Positions 49,919 to 62,864 of a stretch of 64,000 bases of DNA are shown one piece after another. Numbering within the stretch: position 1 is the first letter of the stretch; the number at the start of each line of letters is the position of its first letter. The notes under the pieces were generated by a model that saw nothing but the letters and a program-made list of their open reading frames with translations, ran no database searches and was not told where the DNA came from. This stretch comes from Phoebastria nigripes (Eukaryota > Chordata > Aves > Procellariiformes > Diomedeidae), in contig JAYKAV010002775.1 in the NCBI GenBank assembly GCA_035582835.1, forward strand, positions 3,872 to 67,871, in the 5' to 3' direction. Both the position numbers and the translations under genes were made by a program.

Positions 49919-52900
49919 AAGCATTGAACTCTGCACCCCTCTGTCCCAAGGAGAGAGGAAATTAGAACGGTTAGCATCACTGAGTAAGCAGTTTGCATGT
50001 TTTTCTCGAGGTCTGCAGGCATCTGCCTCCTGAGCTTGGTTGCGGTAGAGTGGGCAGAGCATCAAGACGGGTGAAGTTAAGGACAGAGTTTGAAGCGGTG
50101 GGTTAGTTGCCATCCCCATCCCGGCCACAGGCTGGGTGCCTCCGCCAACCCTGCCCGGGGCTGACCAGAGGAGTTGGAGGTTTTGCTCTGTGCGAAGCCT
50201 TGGCAGGGGCTGGTTTCTCCTCGAGGGCTTGGCTGGGCATCGAGTTGCTTTGCTGCTCTGCAAAACTCAGCCAGCCCTGCTAGCGAGTTCACCAATGGCC
50301 CATCTGATGCGCAGGCGAACACCCGGGAAGGTGCCTGTCTTGCAGAGGGTGGTTCCCTAGCTGGTGCTGGGGCTGTGCTGGTCAAGAAACATCTCAAAGA
50401 AAAGTGGAGTTTCTCATCAACAAGTGGTTCTCGGATCACTGGCCTGAGACTTTTTGCTTGCAATATCAAATTGAAGGTTTCTGGCTGGGGGTGTTACTGG
50501 GTAGAAACAAACCCGAGAAGCCTTATTTGAGTTCACCTTTTCAATTGCGGGTCCAACACAATGAGGAGCTGCGGCAGGCTTGGGTTTAGCCCAGGCTTAT
50601 GTGGGAGAGGGGTTGGAGCAGGCAGCCTCGTGTGAGTGCAGTGATGGTTGGGGGTTAGAGGGGATGCAAACTCACTAGCCAAAGTCAAGAGCTTCTTACA
50701 GCAGTCTGTTGGTGAGTGTAAAAGGATGTGGCAGTAGGACAGGCAGGGGAGTTTGCTTGGGATAGAGGGAAGAGGTGGAAAACCGTGAGATCGATCCCTG
50801 TCTGTGGTCAAATCCTTGTGCCAGAGCCAAACTGGGGCCAGGGCTGTTTCGGGGGAGCAGGTGGCGGTGGAGTCTTGGGCACCCCCTGGAAGGAAGCCTT
50901 GATCCACAGACAAAGAAGCTGGTTTTAAAGAAATGTTTTGTAAAATTGGACTCCTTAAATGGGGATTTCCTGCAGATCGCTTGGAGGATGCCATGGCAAG
51001 GTCTCTTGTGTCAGTGACTTTTAGTGTCAGGTAAAGGTGGAGTCCTGCAAGTGGGAGAAGAGCAACACCTGTGTGTTCTCTCCCATTTGCAGAAATCCAG
51101 CAGTTCTCCTGCTTCATGGATCTTCAGGATGCTAACCCAGGCAGGGTGTGTACAGCAGGGTTTTCAAAGGAGTAATAAGGGCTTTTTGTACCATGAGCAT
51201 TAGGTGTCTTAGCTGCTGTAAGTGCTGCGAGGAAGCCCTGGTGCTTCCCTGGCCTTCTCCCCAGCTCAGGGGTCTCCTGGCAGTGGCCGCAGGCAAGGGG
51301 CTGCCTGTGGCAGAGATGGGCTGCGGGGCTGTAAACATGCCCTGCTTGAAAGCGGAAAACTGTATGATTTGCCAATGCCCGAGTCACTGGCGCAGCAGTC
51401 ATAACCTCGGTTTGCGGCGTGGCAGACGGTAGCGGCGCTAAGTGAGATTTCATTAATCAGAACAAAACCGTATGGCCAGATGAAAGCCGTGGTGGCTGTG
51501 GCTTTCATAGTTAATTTGGGCTTTAGATGCATCTCCGTTTACCCTGTGTGTTTCTCCAGAGTGGCTGTGTTGGAGGTGGCAGTGGTGGCTAGTTATTTGG
51601 AGGAAATAGCTGGTCCACATAGCTCCACTGTGAATTGGTGCCTGTGGCTCGGGAGAGCTCCAACCTTGCAGTCGGCGCTGGATCTGCACGGTGCTGGGGA
51701 TGCATGCTGCGGGGCTCGACATGTTTTGTGCACTAGAGGCCGGGATCTGTAGGCTGTGTGTCTGCAGGGCTCAAGCTTGCACGGCGTGATGCTTCTTAAA
51801 AATGAGCTTGCTGCATGGTATGCCAAAACTTTATTGAGGTTGAGCTTGATTCCTGCTCTGTATTCTGCCCCCACCACCTGAAGAGCAGCCTGCAGAGAGG
51901 GAATTGCCATTTCGAAGGGCAAAGCTTTCCAAAGTTTGTTACTGGCTTGATCTCTCGCTTGCTGCTGCTGTTTTGGTGAGGAACCTGCTGCCCTGCGCTC
52001 TGTGTGTGGGGCCATGGCCGGGGGAGCNGTGGGGCACCGCAGGTCCCGCTCTGCAGCCGGGGCTGGCGGGGGGACGTGGGAGCTCTGACTTTCTCCCACC
52101 CAGGGGCCTGCCAGGCATCCATGGCCATGCACCGCAGCTCATCTGCACAGGCAGAACAGCTTTGCTGCTTGGCGTGAGCTCTGCCTTGAACGTGTCCTCC
52201 TGGCAGGAGGTTCTCCTCCTCTTTTTCAATCTCTCCATGCGATGGGCCTTTCTCCTGGGCAAGCGGGCACCTGGGGTAAGGAGCAGAGAGGGCTCTCAGG
52301 TCACTGCTGCTGTGCCCATCAAAGACCATTGGCTGTCTCAGCCGGTGGCATAAGGGATATTGCGCTTTGCAATCACCATTGGGCATGGGCAGGGGGAGAT
52401 GGGGAGCGCAGAGACGTGGCAATGAGGAGGACGGCATGGCAACGATGGCCACTGCATGGAAAGGCAGCAGGGAAACATCCTTGTGAGAAAGGGGGGAGGA
52501 GGGAGGTTCCTGCTAGTGTCAGTGCCCTCCCCCTCCCTCCGGCACAAAATAAATTTTGGAAAGACATCCCAGAGAAACGCGCTGCTGAGTTTGGGTGGGT
52601 TGGGTGTCTAGAGTACATGGTGGCTTTGCGATTTTTATAACATTCATCTGCACACTTGCTGATGAAAGGCTAATAACTCCCGTATGGGATCTCTCGAGGG
52701 GATTGCATCTTGCTACCAGAGATGGGCTGCAGAGAAAAGCCAGGCGGCTCAGACCCCTTTGGCGGGGGGTGGATTTTTCTCCTGCCTCATGCATGGTGGC
52801 TGGGAGTCTGACGCAGCCCTTGCCCGTCAGAGCCTGTTGCATCTTGGCGACTTCCCAAGGTGAGATGATGCTGTGGTCCTCCTCCTCCTCCACCCTGATG

Positions 52901-53034
52901 GAGGGTGGCCGGGCAGACTGGAGGACCTGTCTGTGGCAGAGCAGGATTAGGTCACCCTCCGTGGTGGCTCCTGCTGTGCGGTGGCTGCGTTTGGCAGCGG
53001 TGGCCCTGCATAACCTCCACCGCAGGTCCTGCTA

Positions 53035-53230
53035 ATATTTGCTTTATGACATATCTTTGATAATGTTTCGTGTGTGCCCAGCGAGGCCCTATAACTCAGC
53101 AGCGCAGTTCCAGCCGGCATAATTTTAGACCAACAATAACAAAAATAAATCACTCCACACTTTCCGTCGAGTATATATTTAGACATTACTGTACATGAAC
53201 CATCAAGAGAAAATGATGTGTTTATTGGGG
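53035..53230. other. AT-rich island, possible conserved non-coding element
   Basis: AT-rich segment containing TTTGATAATG, ACCAACAATAAC, AAAATAAATCACTCC and GTATATATTTAGAC, bracketed by GC-rich sequence on both sides. No splice-bounded frame or repeat family was recognised. It is a candidate regulatory element on composition alone. Confidence 0.25.
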
Positions 53231-56200
53231 GCCAGCCTTGCACCTCCCAGCACATGCCCCCACGCCGGTGCTCCTCGCACCCCATGATGCTCGGTCACGC
53301 CGGGATGCAGACCCCAGGGTCACCCCTCCGGGTGCCTGTCAGCATCTCAGTAAATTGTGGAGATCTCCGTGCCCTTGCCCAGCATGAGCTTGAACTTTCC
53401 CTTGAACACAGGGGCTCAGTTGAAATCAGCAGAGCCCACCCAGAAGGTTGTGGCGAGGGGAAGCGGGGGGGCACAGAGATGCCCCCTGCGTGGGGCTCCC
53501 CCTTCCCACCAGCATGGCAGAACACAGGCTCTCATTTACGCTCGGGAACGGTGTCCCTTCTCCTGCCAGCTGCCTCCCCAGCCTCCTCCCAGCTGTTATT
53601 TTAAACAGGCAAACCTCAGCGACCACCTTCCAGCTCCAAAGTTTTCTGAGAAAACAAAAGCGTGCGAGCCTGCAGGGTTGTTCTTCCCTGCTGCTCTTGG
53701 GGAGGCTGCGGGCTGCCCTTTGCTGCTGCTTCCAGCCTGTTTTTGATGGCAGCTCNTGGCAGTACCTGCTGATTAGCTTAAAAACCTCAAACGTGGCCCT
53801 TGTCAGCTGCCCATGCTGCAGGAGGATCCAGGGAGCACCTCCCGCTGCGAAGGGAGATGCTGTCTGGTTTGCAGCATCATAGGGCGGGTAGGCAGGTGAT
53901 GTGTAAATGAACATGGAAACAGATACACTCACCACTCTTGTACTCGCCTGAGCAAAATGACTGTTCTCAGTGTGGCCAATCTGTCATTTTTTTAAAGGAT
54001 CTGGTTGTGTATTTTTTCCCTCCGGTAGAGCTGGGCATGTGATGGGACCCTTTGAAGTATGGAAACTCAGGTGCCCTAAATCTTCTGTTGCTTTGGGATA
54101 TGTGGATGGGGGAGTCTGGGAGAGGAGGTAAGACATGGCTGAAACGTTCTCAGCTCCCCTAGTGAAGAGTTCCTGTCTGTGGTAGTGCTTGGGGCTGCAG
54201 GGATTGAACCTTACCAAATGGTATCAGATTTTTTCTTATTATTATTAGAGTTGGTGTTTTGTTCCTCTGTGTGTCAGAATACAGACAAAGCTGTTCTTTA
54301 GTCTCTCTCCCATGTGTGGGACTAGTCCCAGTCCGACGCCAATTCCCTACCATGTCTCTTCTTGTCTAAAGCCCTTATTACCCAGTTCTTGGTCTGGCAA
54401 GCACTTCCAGTCCCTGACCTTTGGGTTCATGGTGCTTAATATGTTTATTATGAAATAATCTCCAGGCGGTTGCATCTCCTGGCACGCATGGCTGTGATCT
54501 CTGTGGCAGACCATCTTGCACCCCCTTTCTGTGCAATCAGAGGCTGGAGGGTTAATTTGGGACTGAGCTCTGCTGCTCCAACTCCTTTGCGGAGCTGCCA
54601 TGAGCCTGGGGGGCTGGAACGGGCCCTTTTGCTCTTCATCTCCCCCCTGCCTTCCCTGCTGGGGCTGAGGAGGGGGAAGCCCCAGCCCCAATAGTGCTCT
54701 CAAGCCACCAGCGTTGGTAGCTGTGCCCATGCTCAGCACTGCCTGAAGACAGGACGTGTTCCTTTTTGATTTCCAGCTGGGTATGGATTAACTCCTGTGT
54801 ATCCAGAGGGAATTCCCACTAGCTCCCAGCCCAGCAACTCCCAACAGCGGGTGGGCAAAGCAGAGCGAGGCCTCGGGCTCTGGCTCCATTCGCGATGCTG
54901 TTCCCCATGGCAGAGTGCCAGCAGAGCCGGGCAGGGGCACAGCCACACGCAGCTCCACATGCATTCTCTTCCTGAGCCCCTTTGCACATTGGTGGTGCTT
55001 GCAGGGTGAGCCAGGGTTCGGCCAGGGTCTGCTTCACCCCGCTGCAGTCCTCCGAGCATCTTGTGGCTGCCCACCCAAGCCTGCAAAAGCACAGAGGGTT
55101 CAGAACATCCTGGGAGGGAACAGCAACGGGGTCTGGGGTGTTGCAGTCTAAACTTCTGCCTCTAAAAGCAGCGTAGTCCTGGGGTGTGTGCACACAGGGA
55201 GGAGGCAGCAGGCTGGTGCTCTGGAGGAGACACAGCTTTGGCTCAGCCCAGCTTTGCTGGTGGCCTCAGGCAGCTGCTTGGCCTCTGTGTGCTGGAGAGC
55301 CCTGTCTCCATGCTCNGATGCCAAGCCCATGCGAACTGCCCAGCTTTCCTCGTGTACGCGTACAGCCCTAGAGCTGCGCCATGCTTTCCTTGGGTGGAGC
55401 AATGCTGGAGCATGAGTAATAATCCAAACCAAACTAGAACTTGGCTCTTCTGCCTGCAGTGAGTCTTTGACCTGATCTTGCTTTGCCCTGTGTAAAGTCT
55501 GTTTTCCATGAGGACACCCACCAGAAGAGAACACGGGAGTGGTTCTTACCGTTTTAAGCCCAGTACAGCATTAGGACCAGACTTAGATATTGCAAAACTT
55601 TTGAGGATGCTTTCCCCTCCCTACAGTGCCTTGAACTACCCCGGCAGCCCTGCTGCTCCTGTCCCATGTGGGCACGCAGCGGTGGTGACAGCTGCCAAAG
55701 CTGCAGATCTTTTGAGTCAGAGTTGTTGTCTTGCTGTATTGCTTCTTTGTGTTGGGGATTGTCACCTGCCTTCGTTGACGCCCAATGGGACCTCCCTTTA
55801 AAATCTCCTGGGGGACCATGGCAACAGACAGTGGGGATGGAGAGGGCAGGGTGTGCCTGGGGCAGTGGCAGGGCGGTGGCTTGCTTGCAGGCAACTGCCT
55901 GGAGGCAGCCTGAGTGTTGCCTGGACAGCAGACCTCCCACCCAGGTGGGCATCCTCGTGGTGACCAGCACAAGGAGGAGAACAAATGCACATCAAGGAGG
56001 ATTTGCTTGTGGGAGCGTCTTGCTCTGAGGTCAGGGCAGGGGTTGCTGCAGGAGCTCGTTGGAGGAGGAGGTGGCTGTGGCCTCTAGAGCACCCAAGAGC
56101 CATGCATGGGGTTGCCTTTGAAAGCGGCTGGCCCTTGTTTCCCTTAGGGGCTGGCTGGGACACCCCCGGCACATCGTCTGGAGCCTGCAGGATTCACCCA

Positions 56201-56949
56201 GAAGTTAGACCATGTAAACGATGGGTTTTTCAAGTATCTCCCCCTCTAGACAGCTCAGTCTGGAAGCATGCTGAGGGCTGGCCTTGCCCTGCTAGTTATA
56301 AGGATCATCCATCTTTGCTTCGAGGCCTTGACAACGTGCGCAGAGGCTTTTTCACAGTAGCCCATGGAAGGCAATGTCAAAGTTTCTTTTGGTATCAGTG
56401 AATTTCAGATAAGAACTGTAATTGCTGATCAGCACTGTAAACCTAATCTTTTTGCTCCTGAGCCTGAACTTGCCTGTCTTGGACTAGAAATGATACACAG
56501 CAGTAAAACGCATGTGCATCATGTTTGCTTCAGGGCTGTTCCTGAGCATTTGCAATCAAATATCATTAAATCAGCAAAGTTCATAGCCTGCCATCAGTGA
56601 AGCTGTTCGGGTTTGGAAGTAGACTGTGCCCTGGGATCTGGCTGTGCAACTGCTTATATTCAGTAAATGCTCCACTGAGTGGGTCTTTTCGCCTCAGCAT
56701 CCCTAGCTGGGTAGAGCTAGTGCCTAGCAGCAGGAGTCTTGGTTGCACATGTGGCCTCAGCCACATAGGAGCATTGTGCTGGAGAAGCATGGCCGTGCAG
56801 GAATGGCAGCATCTGGCAGAAGACCTGTGGTCTCTGCATCTGGCAGGAAAAGTAGCCCCTGCCGCGGCACAGAAAGTTGTTCCGAGATGTCCACTGGTCG
56901 CTGAGATGTCCACAGAGCCAACCCACGCTGCTGCCTTGTTGGCTGAGGG

Positions 56950-56986
56950 CATGGATGATGCTGCATGGTCTACATGGATGATGCTG
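56950..56986 (+). repeat. Two-copy short duplication
   Basis: CATGGATGATGCTG occurs at 56950-56963 and 56973-56986, 23 bp apart. The pair lies in a longer stretch (56700-57330) with recurring CATGG and CTGAY words. Confidence 0.8.
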
Positions 56987-58858
56987 AATGGGTCTGCATG
57001 GCACTATTGTAGGAGAGCCAGCCTTCGGCTCTGCCTGGCTCAGCTGTGGAGCCTCTGGCTCCATCCCCAAATCATAGGCTGATTCCCAGAGTGACCCTGC
57101 CCTCATCACTGTGGACCTGCCCAGTGAGCACCGGGCCTGATCCTGACACTACTTGTGGGCTGATGTCCCAGCATGACCTCAGACCCGCCTCATCACCACC
57201 AACTCGCTGGTGATCTGGACTCTTGGTTGAACTTGGCCGTGATCTCCAGATCTGCCCTGCTCCTCACAGGGGAGGGATGGTCCTGCCCTGCTGGCCATGA
57301 GGTCCCCCTGGCTCCTGGCCCTTGCTGTACCCCAACAGTTCCCACTGAGGCTTGGGAGCAAGTTGGAAGTGCTGCTTGGGGCTGGTAACAGCCTCCCCAG
57401 CATCTGCTACAGCGGGAAAGCTGTGAAACCACAGAGCTTTGCAGGGATCACCTTCAAAATGCTTCCAGACGCCTCCGGTGTTGTGGGAGAGGAGGTTCTC
57501 ACGCTGGGTCATGGCAAGGTCTTCCCATCTGGAGAATGATGTCGCAGGTTTGCTGCGGTGCTTTCCCCCCACCTGGAGCTGTTCCAGACACTGAGCCAGG
57601 TCCTGCTGCGGCAGAGCTTGGTCACAGCTGGCCAGAGAGCAGCGCAGAGGGGCAGCTGGAGCAGGGTATTCTCCACGCCAGAAGTGGTCCCATCTCCTTG
57701 AGGTGCAAGAGAGTGCCAGGCCACCTGCAGAAACACATATGCACCTAAAGGCTGCATGGAGCAGGATGGCCCCAGGATACCTGCTGCCCGCTGGATCCTG
57801 CTGGCCTCCTCAGAGAGGAGCTGCCCTTGGCCTTGGCCCCTGCTGAGCTCTCTCCCCTTGGAAGGGGTGCCCATGCTGGAGCAGGACTGCTGCTGGAGAG
57901 GCAGGGGCTGATGCTGCTGGATGCAGACCTTGAGTTTTCTGGCTGCTCAAGGTTTTGCAGCTGACAGAGCATCCCGTCTGAGCACAGCCAAGCTATCAGC
58001 AGGAGTTGGGATCTGCAGACCCCAGCTAAGCTCTCGCTGCTGCTCCCTTTCGGCCAAGAGCTCGGGAGCCAGAAGCGAAGAACTGGGGGTCCAAAGGAAA
58101 GAAAACGCTGCTGAATACACAGTGCCGTGGTGGCTTTATGGAAAGGAGCGTGTCCTTGCGGGGGAGCACAGGGGCAGGCAGGGTGCCACGCTGCCTGGGG
58201 CATGGCAACCTCTCAGCCAGGTAGTCGCCCTGGGGAAGGTGCCAGCACTAATGTCGCAGTACAGACATCTCTCTTTGGGTGTCTGGGGTGCGTGGTGATG
58301 AAGGACCAAACCATCCAGCTCCCCTCCCATCTGCCGAGCCCAGGGCAGCGGGAGCTGGTCCATCTTCCACGGCTGGCACTTCTTGAAAGAACAAATACTG
58401 AGTGTGCAAACCCAGGGCAGCCTGGTATCTGGTCTGTTTTAAAAATAACCCTTGTTGAGCTCTGTTCCCATACTCTCCTTGGGAGAGGAATTTATTACTG
58501 ATGTGCCTATAAAATTAGTTGAGCGCTTTTTTTCCTCCTCCTTATTAATATGAATGTGGCAATGACAAGCGGGAAGGTTTGGTTCCCTTGGGAGGAGAGA
58601 TCTCACAGGCGTCCTCAGCGAGTCCTTCAGATGGTATGAGTGCTGATCAAGGAGCAGGGAAGAAATAAGTTGCTGTAATTCTTCCTCTGTAGGAGGAAAT
58701 AAATGAATTTCTGCCTCTGACATGACAACATAAACCCCAAACCTCCAGAGACGCCCTTGTGCTGCCGCCCCTCCACATGCACCATAGTGGGGGGATGCAT
58801 TTTAGTATACGTGTAGATCATGAATCTGGGTGCAGAGGGTGTAAGTACATGTGTACTG

Positions 58859-58880
58859 GTGCATGTATACGTGCACGTGC
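58859..58880. other. Alternating purine-pyrimidine tract (Z-DNA-prone) with an E-box
   Basis: 22 nt of strict purine-pyrimidine alternation, beginning GTGCATGTATAC and containing CACGTG at 58874-58879. It is preceded by a small inverted repeat, AGTACA-TG-TGTACT, and lies 45 bp upstream of exon D. The tract is visible; a role is not established. Confidence 0.6.
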
Positions 58881-58925
58881 TTGCTTTTTACCCTAGAAAC
58901 ATGAATTTTTCTCTTTTTTTGGCAG

Positions 58926-58993
58926 GCTTCTCCTCAATAACTGAGAAAGAGCCAGAGGATTCTTTTATTTTTTCAATTCTAGGTTTAAAGGAT
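58926..58993 (+). CDS. Internal coding exon D, probably of the same gene (partial CDS)
   Basis: The exon is 68 nt, preceded by an excellent pyrimidine tract (TTTTTCTCTTTTTTTGGCAG) and followed by a consensus GTAAGT donor at 58994. Only the frame that takes two bases to finish a split codon is open; the others stop at TAA and TGA. This matches the phase-1 end of the exon at 39014-39110, giving a Gly at the junction, then 22 residues: FSSITEKEPEDSF then IFSILGLKD, ending on a codon boundary. An acidic stretch (EKEPED) precedes a short hydrophobic run too brief for a membrane helix. An earlier weaker donor-like GT lies at 58983, within the exon. The short length makes this the least certain of the four. 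The 22-nt alternating purine-pyrimidine tract at 58859-58880 lies 45 bp upstream. The gene must continue past the window because no terminal exon follows. Confidence 0.55.
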
Positions 58994-60413
58994 GTAAGTT
59001 CTTAATTTTTGAAAGTCTCTGTCTTTCTAAGATTGGGTTCTTTGGGTCTTTAAGCAAAATAAAACCAAAGGATCAGGCTTTCCCTCCTATTCATTCCTGT
59101 TGGGACGTTGTGTCTGTTGGTTCTTAGGAATCTTTGCGGTTTCTAAAGCATAGACAGTGTTTGAATTTCTGCTGTAGGAGGACAGGGAAGTGGAAGATGA
59201 TGTGTTTGGAGATGGAAAAAAAAAAAATCATGTGTGTGATGCCTTAAAATGTACTCTATTGCCCTAGATTAAGCCAAGAGATAAGGTGGTAGTGGTCAAG
59301 AGAAATAGCTCATCTGTGGGAAAGTTCAGCAGGTGAGTTGTCTTTTAGCCAGGCAGTGACTGTCACATTCCTGTGCATTTCCTGGGCCAGGGCTTTCACC
59401 AAAGACCTGGAAAGCTGTGGGGTTTGGTTTCCAAAACCAAAAGAGAAGAAGAAAGGTTTCTTCCTCAAGCTGCCTCCGTTGGCATGGGACNCAGCAAGCC
59501 GGTGGTCGGTGGTGTGCACCGGTGCTCCTGCGCTCCTGGCATGTTTGGACCCAGCCTGGGGCTGACCTCAGTGCGTTTACCTCTGGTGCTGTTCTGCTTT
59601 CCACAGCCTGCTTAGCAGGACATGCTCTGGGTTGGGTTTATGGGGTATTTTGAGGCCCAGGAGGCTCTTAGCTGAGGAGAGGTGGTATTTCAAGCCTTCT
59701 TTGTTCATTCAAAGATTGCTGGGGGCAGCAGGCAGAGGTATCCTCCCTTGGACAGAGGAGAAGTGTCTCACCTGGCTGCTGGACCAACTGCCAGGATTGA
59801 CCNAAAGATGGGCTTGTCTGTTTGTCCCGGGGATGTGCAGTCTGGGTCTCTCCTGGTACTTGCTTTCTGTGCTTGTGCCAGGGCACCGTAGGCCTTCTGC
59901 AGAGTGCCAGTAGGCTGCTGGCTGGGATGGACCATTGCTGCCGTCTGCCTGTGCTGCCTGTTCTCTGCACAGTCCTGTCTGCAGGGTTCACATCTGTATT
60001 TATGTCTTTGGCGGCTACTCAGCCCTGTAGTTATTCTGACATTTTCATGCTGGGCTTTGTGGCCTTTAGCTGCTCTGTTGGAGGAAGCTCCTATTATCTT
60101 TTCTCAACACAGCACAAATGCTTGCTGCCTCCTTCCTCCCAGCCAAGAGCCAGCTGGGCATCATTAGACAGCTTTTTCTCAATAGAAGATGCCTTCCTCT
60201 CAACCCCGGTGGGTTTTCATACCCTTAGTTCATTCTCAGGTGCCTGTCTCTGCAAACAGGGTCTGTTTTGCCCAGCTAGCTCACATGAGTGACAAGCATG
60301 GCGCAGTTTTGCCCTGTGCCCTCCTGCCTGACATGCTCGCAGGTCAGTGGCTGCCTGCATGGGCTGGGCAGCCCTGCCAGTGGGAAAACTTGATGTTTTT
60401 CTATGTAACGCTT

Positions 60414-60455
60414 GCATTTTGGGAATGCATTTTGGGAGTGCATTTTGGGAATGCA
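60414..60455 (+). repeat. 13-bp tandem repeat, just over three copies
   Basis: GCATTTTGGGAAT (60414-60426), the same with one change to GCATTTTGGGAGT (60427-60439), and GCATTTTGGGAAT again (60440-60452), then GCA. It is a minisatellite seed; copy number may vary between individuals. Confidence 0.95.
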
Positions 60456-62864
60456 AGTGTGCGCTGCAGGCTCTGTGCTTGAGACGGCTCTTTCCCGGTG
60501 GGCCACAAGGTCCACTCTGGATGCAGCTGCTCTGTAGCATCCTTTCTGCATCCCTGGGGTTTTGGAGTTGCCAAGGCACTTGGGGCACCCTGGCTGTTAA
60601 CCAGAGTCAACTGCATTTGGGCAGGAGCAGTCCGTTGGCAGGAATGGGTGGCCAGCCTGAAGATGCCTTGAGAAAGGAAGCGTAGTCCTATGGCTGAGAT
60701 AAGGTAGCTCAGGCAAGCTGGGATTGACACTTCTATACATTTCTTTAGCATTCAGCCTAGTGAGACCCAGATTTTAATTTAGAGCACATCACCTGGACAT
60801 CCTTGCCGTGCTGAACCCTGCGGAAAAGGAGGGCTGTCAATTCACCCCTCCCTACTCGGTGTAACGACTCTTTGTGCCTGTACCTGTGTTAGTTGTGCAG
60901 AAGATTTGTACTGCATTTTTTTTTGTTGCAGTAGCTCTTGTTCTTAATTGCAGGGGAAACCTGTAACCAAAGCAAAAAGTGTCATAAGCTTTGTTGTTGC
61001 TGTTCCTGTCTATGACAAGCAGCAGTGACAGCAAGTCAGCTTCTGTTTCCACTTTCCTTTGCTGGTCAATGAAAAATGCAGGGAAGTCCCTCGTCCTCCA
61101 GGCTCTCTGGGATCTGGGTCATTGGGACCAGCTGGAAACCAGGCACACACCTTTCCCGGGGTGCTCCCACATACTGCATTGGCAAGAGCCTACACATCAC
61201 CTAGGTGAGAAGAAACCAGCATTTCCATGTCAAAAGGAGCTGCAGGACATGCAGATGTCTGAGTGGAGATGATGCACATCCTGCTGCCATGTCCTGCAGC
61301 ACTTGAAGATTTGGGGTTAGAGTGATTGATGAGTTTAATTCAGTCTGGTGTTCCCATCCGGATCTCAGCTGCTGGATTGCTCAGTGCTAACCACAATGTG
61401 AGCTGGTACCCAAAAACGTCTTGCTGTGAAGATGGAGAACCAAATTTATCCAGACAATCAAAGTCTTGCATGTGAAAGCAATGTGTGCTTTGCTGTGCTC
61501 TTCTTGCTGCCTGTGGGTAAGCAACCTACCTTTCCTTCATTTGATGATGCCTCTGATATGAGGGGCAAATGGGAATGAAAATAATTGCTTGGTTATTATT
61601 TTTGCACAAACAAAACTTGACTACTGGGTAGCTGCAAGATAATTAACAAAATTTGGTGGTGGTATGATGTGTAAGTATCTTGCTCTCCTAGATAATGATC
61701 TAAGAGAACACCTCCCTGCCTTAGACACTGGTATCTGTTCAGGTCAGCTTATAAGGTACAAGGCTTATGTTAATTTTAAAACTGATAAAGATGAATGTTT
61801 CTTAAATCCTTCTGACTTCAAATACGTTCATAGTTTGTAGCACCGTAGTGCCTTTCCTCTGAGGAGCTCCAAGCAGTCAGCAAGAAATGAGGCAGCTGGA
61901 GTCCTTGCCCTCCTTGCGAGAGGAGGCACCTCTGCAGCAGGGCTGGGAGAGCGGCGGCAGCAACGGGTCTGAAGGGGTTCAGCAAATACAGGCAGGGCTG
62001 GGGACAGGATCTTTCTCCTCTTTTCAAGTGTATGGCTTAACTATTCAACAGTTTGAACAGAGGGGGAGTGGAGTCATCAAATAGAGCAGATAAAATAATT
62101 CCAGATTCGAGCAGAAATCATTAATGCTGTGCTCTGGATGTAGGCTTATCCTCGCCGCCCAGAGGTGAAGATGATCAGAAAAAGGCTCTTGAGGATGCTC
62201 TGCTTTCTTCCTGAGTGGGCTGAGGCTTGGTGGCTGTCACTGGCCATGGGAAGGTTTGAAGGCAGTTGTTCGTACTTCCTTAAGCAGGCTGCCTCCCTGC
62301 TAGGGATGCTGCGTTTGGGTAATTATGTGGAGGTGGATCAGAGGCAGCCCAGCATGGTCTCCCTGCTGCAGGCAAATGGATGTTCNGCTCAGAGCAGTTA
62401 GTGGTGACTACTGGGAGACACCCCTGTACTTTCTGCTGCTCTGTGGGTGCCAGCAGAGGCTTTCTTTGCAAAACAGCTTCCCATCAGAAACTCGCCCATA
62501 GGTCTTTAGAATGACCTCATGCACTAGTCTGAAGTAGGATTGGGTTTTGCATTTCTTTTTCATCTTCACTGAGCGTCTGCTCAGATTCTTCTCCAGGGTT
62601 ATCAGACAATAACAGCTACGTTCTCCAGAACAGGATTACATCCCTGTCTCAAATGTCGTGGAAAGTCTGGTGGTTCCAGCCCGTTCCACCTCGGGCAGCA
62701 GCTGCTGGGAGCCCCAGNATGAAGGGGGACAGGATGACGGAGGACTGGTAATAGAGATGGAGCTCTCCTCCTGTAAATAAGTGCTTTGAAACCTGTTCTG
62801 GGCGACCAGGAAATTAGTGATTTCCATTTGTTAGCATTGGGTCTCTATGAAAGCTGGTGATGGT

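Larger units (their letters stand above)
39111..58925 (+). other. Intron C-D, 19.8 kb, with AT-rich islands
   Basis: Bounded by the exon C donor (GTAATA) and the exon D acceptor (GGCAG). It holds several AT-rich islands in a GC-richer background (about 42330-42740, 44270-44460, 49060-49175, 53035-53230), a polypurine tract at 46494-46523, a small purine/pyrimidine inverted repeat at 47310-47326, a G-quadruplex motif at 49887-49918 and a short tandem duplication at 56950-56986. The stretch 56700-57330 is rich in CTGAC/CTGATC-type words and may be an old repeat. No further exon could be supported. Confidence 0.5.
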
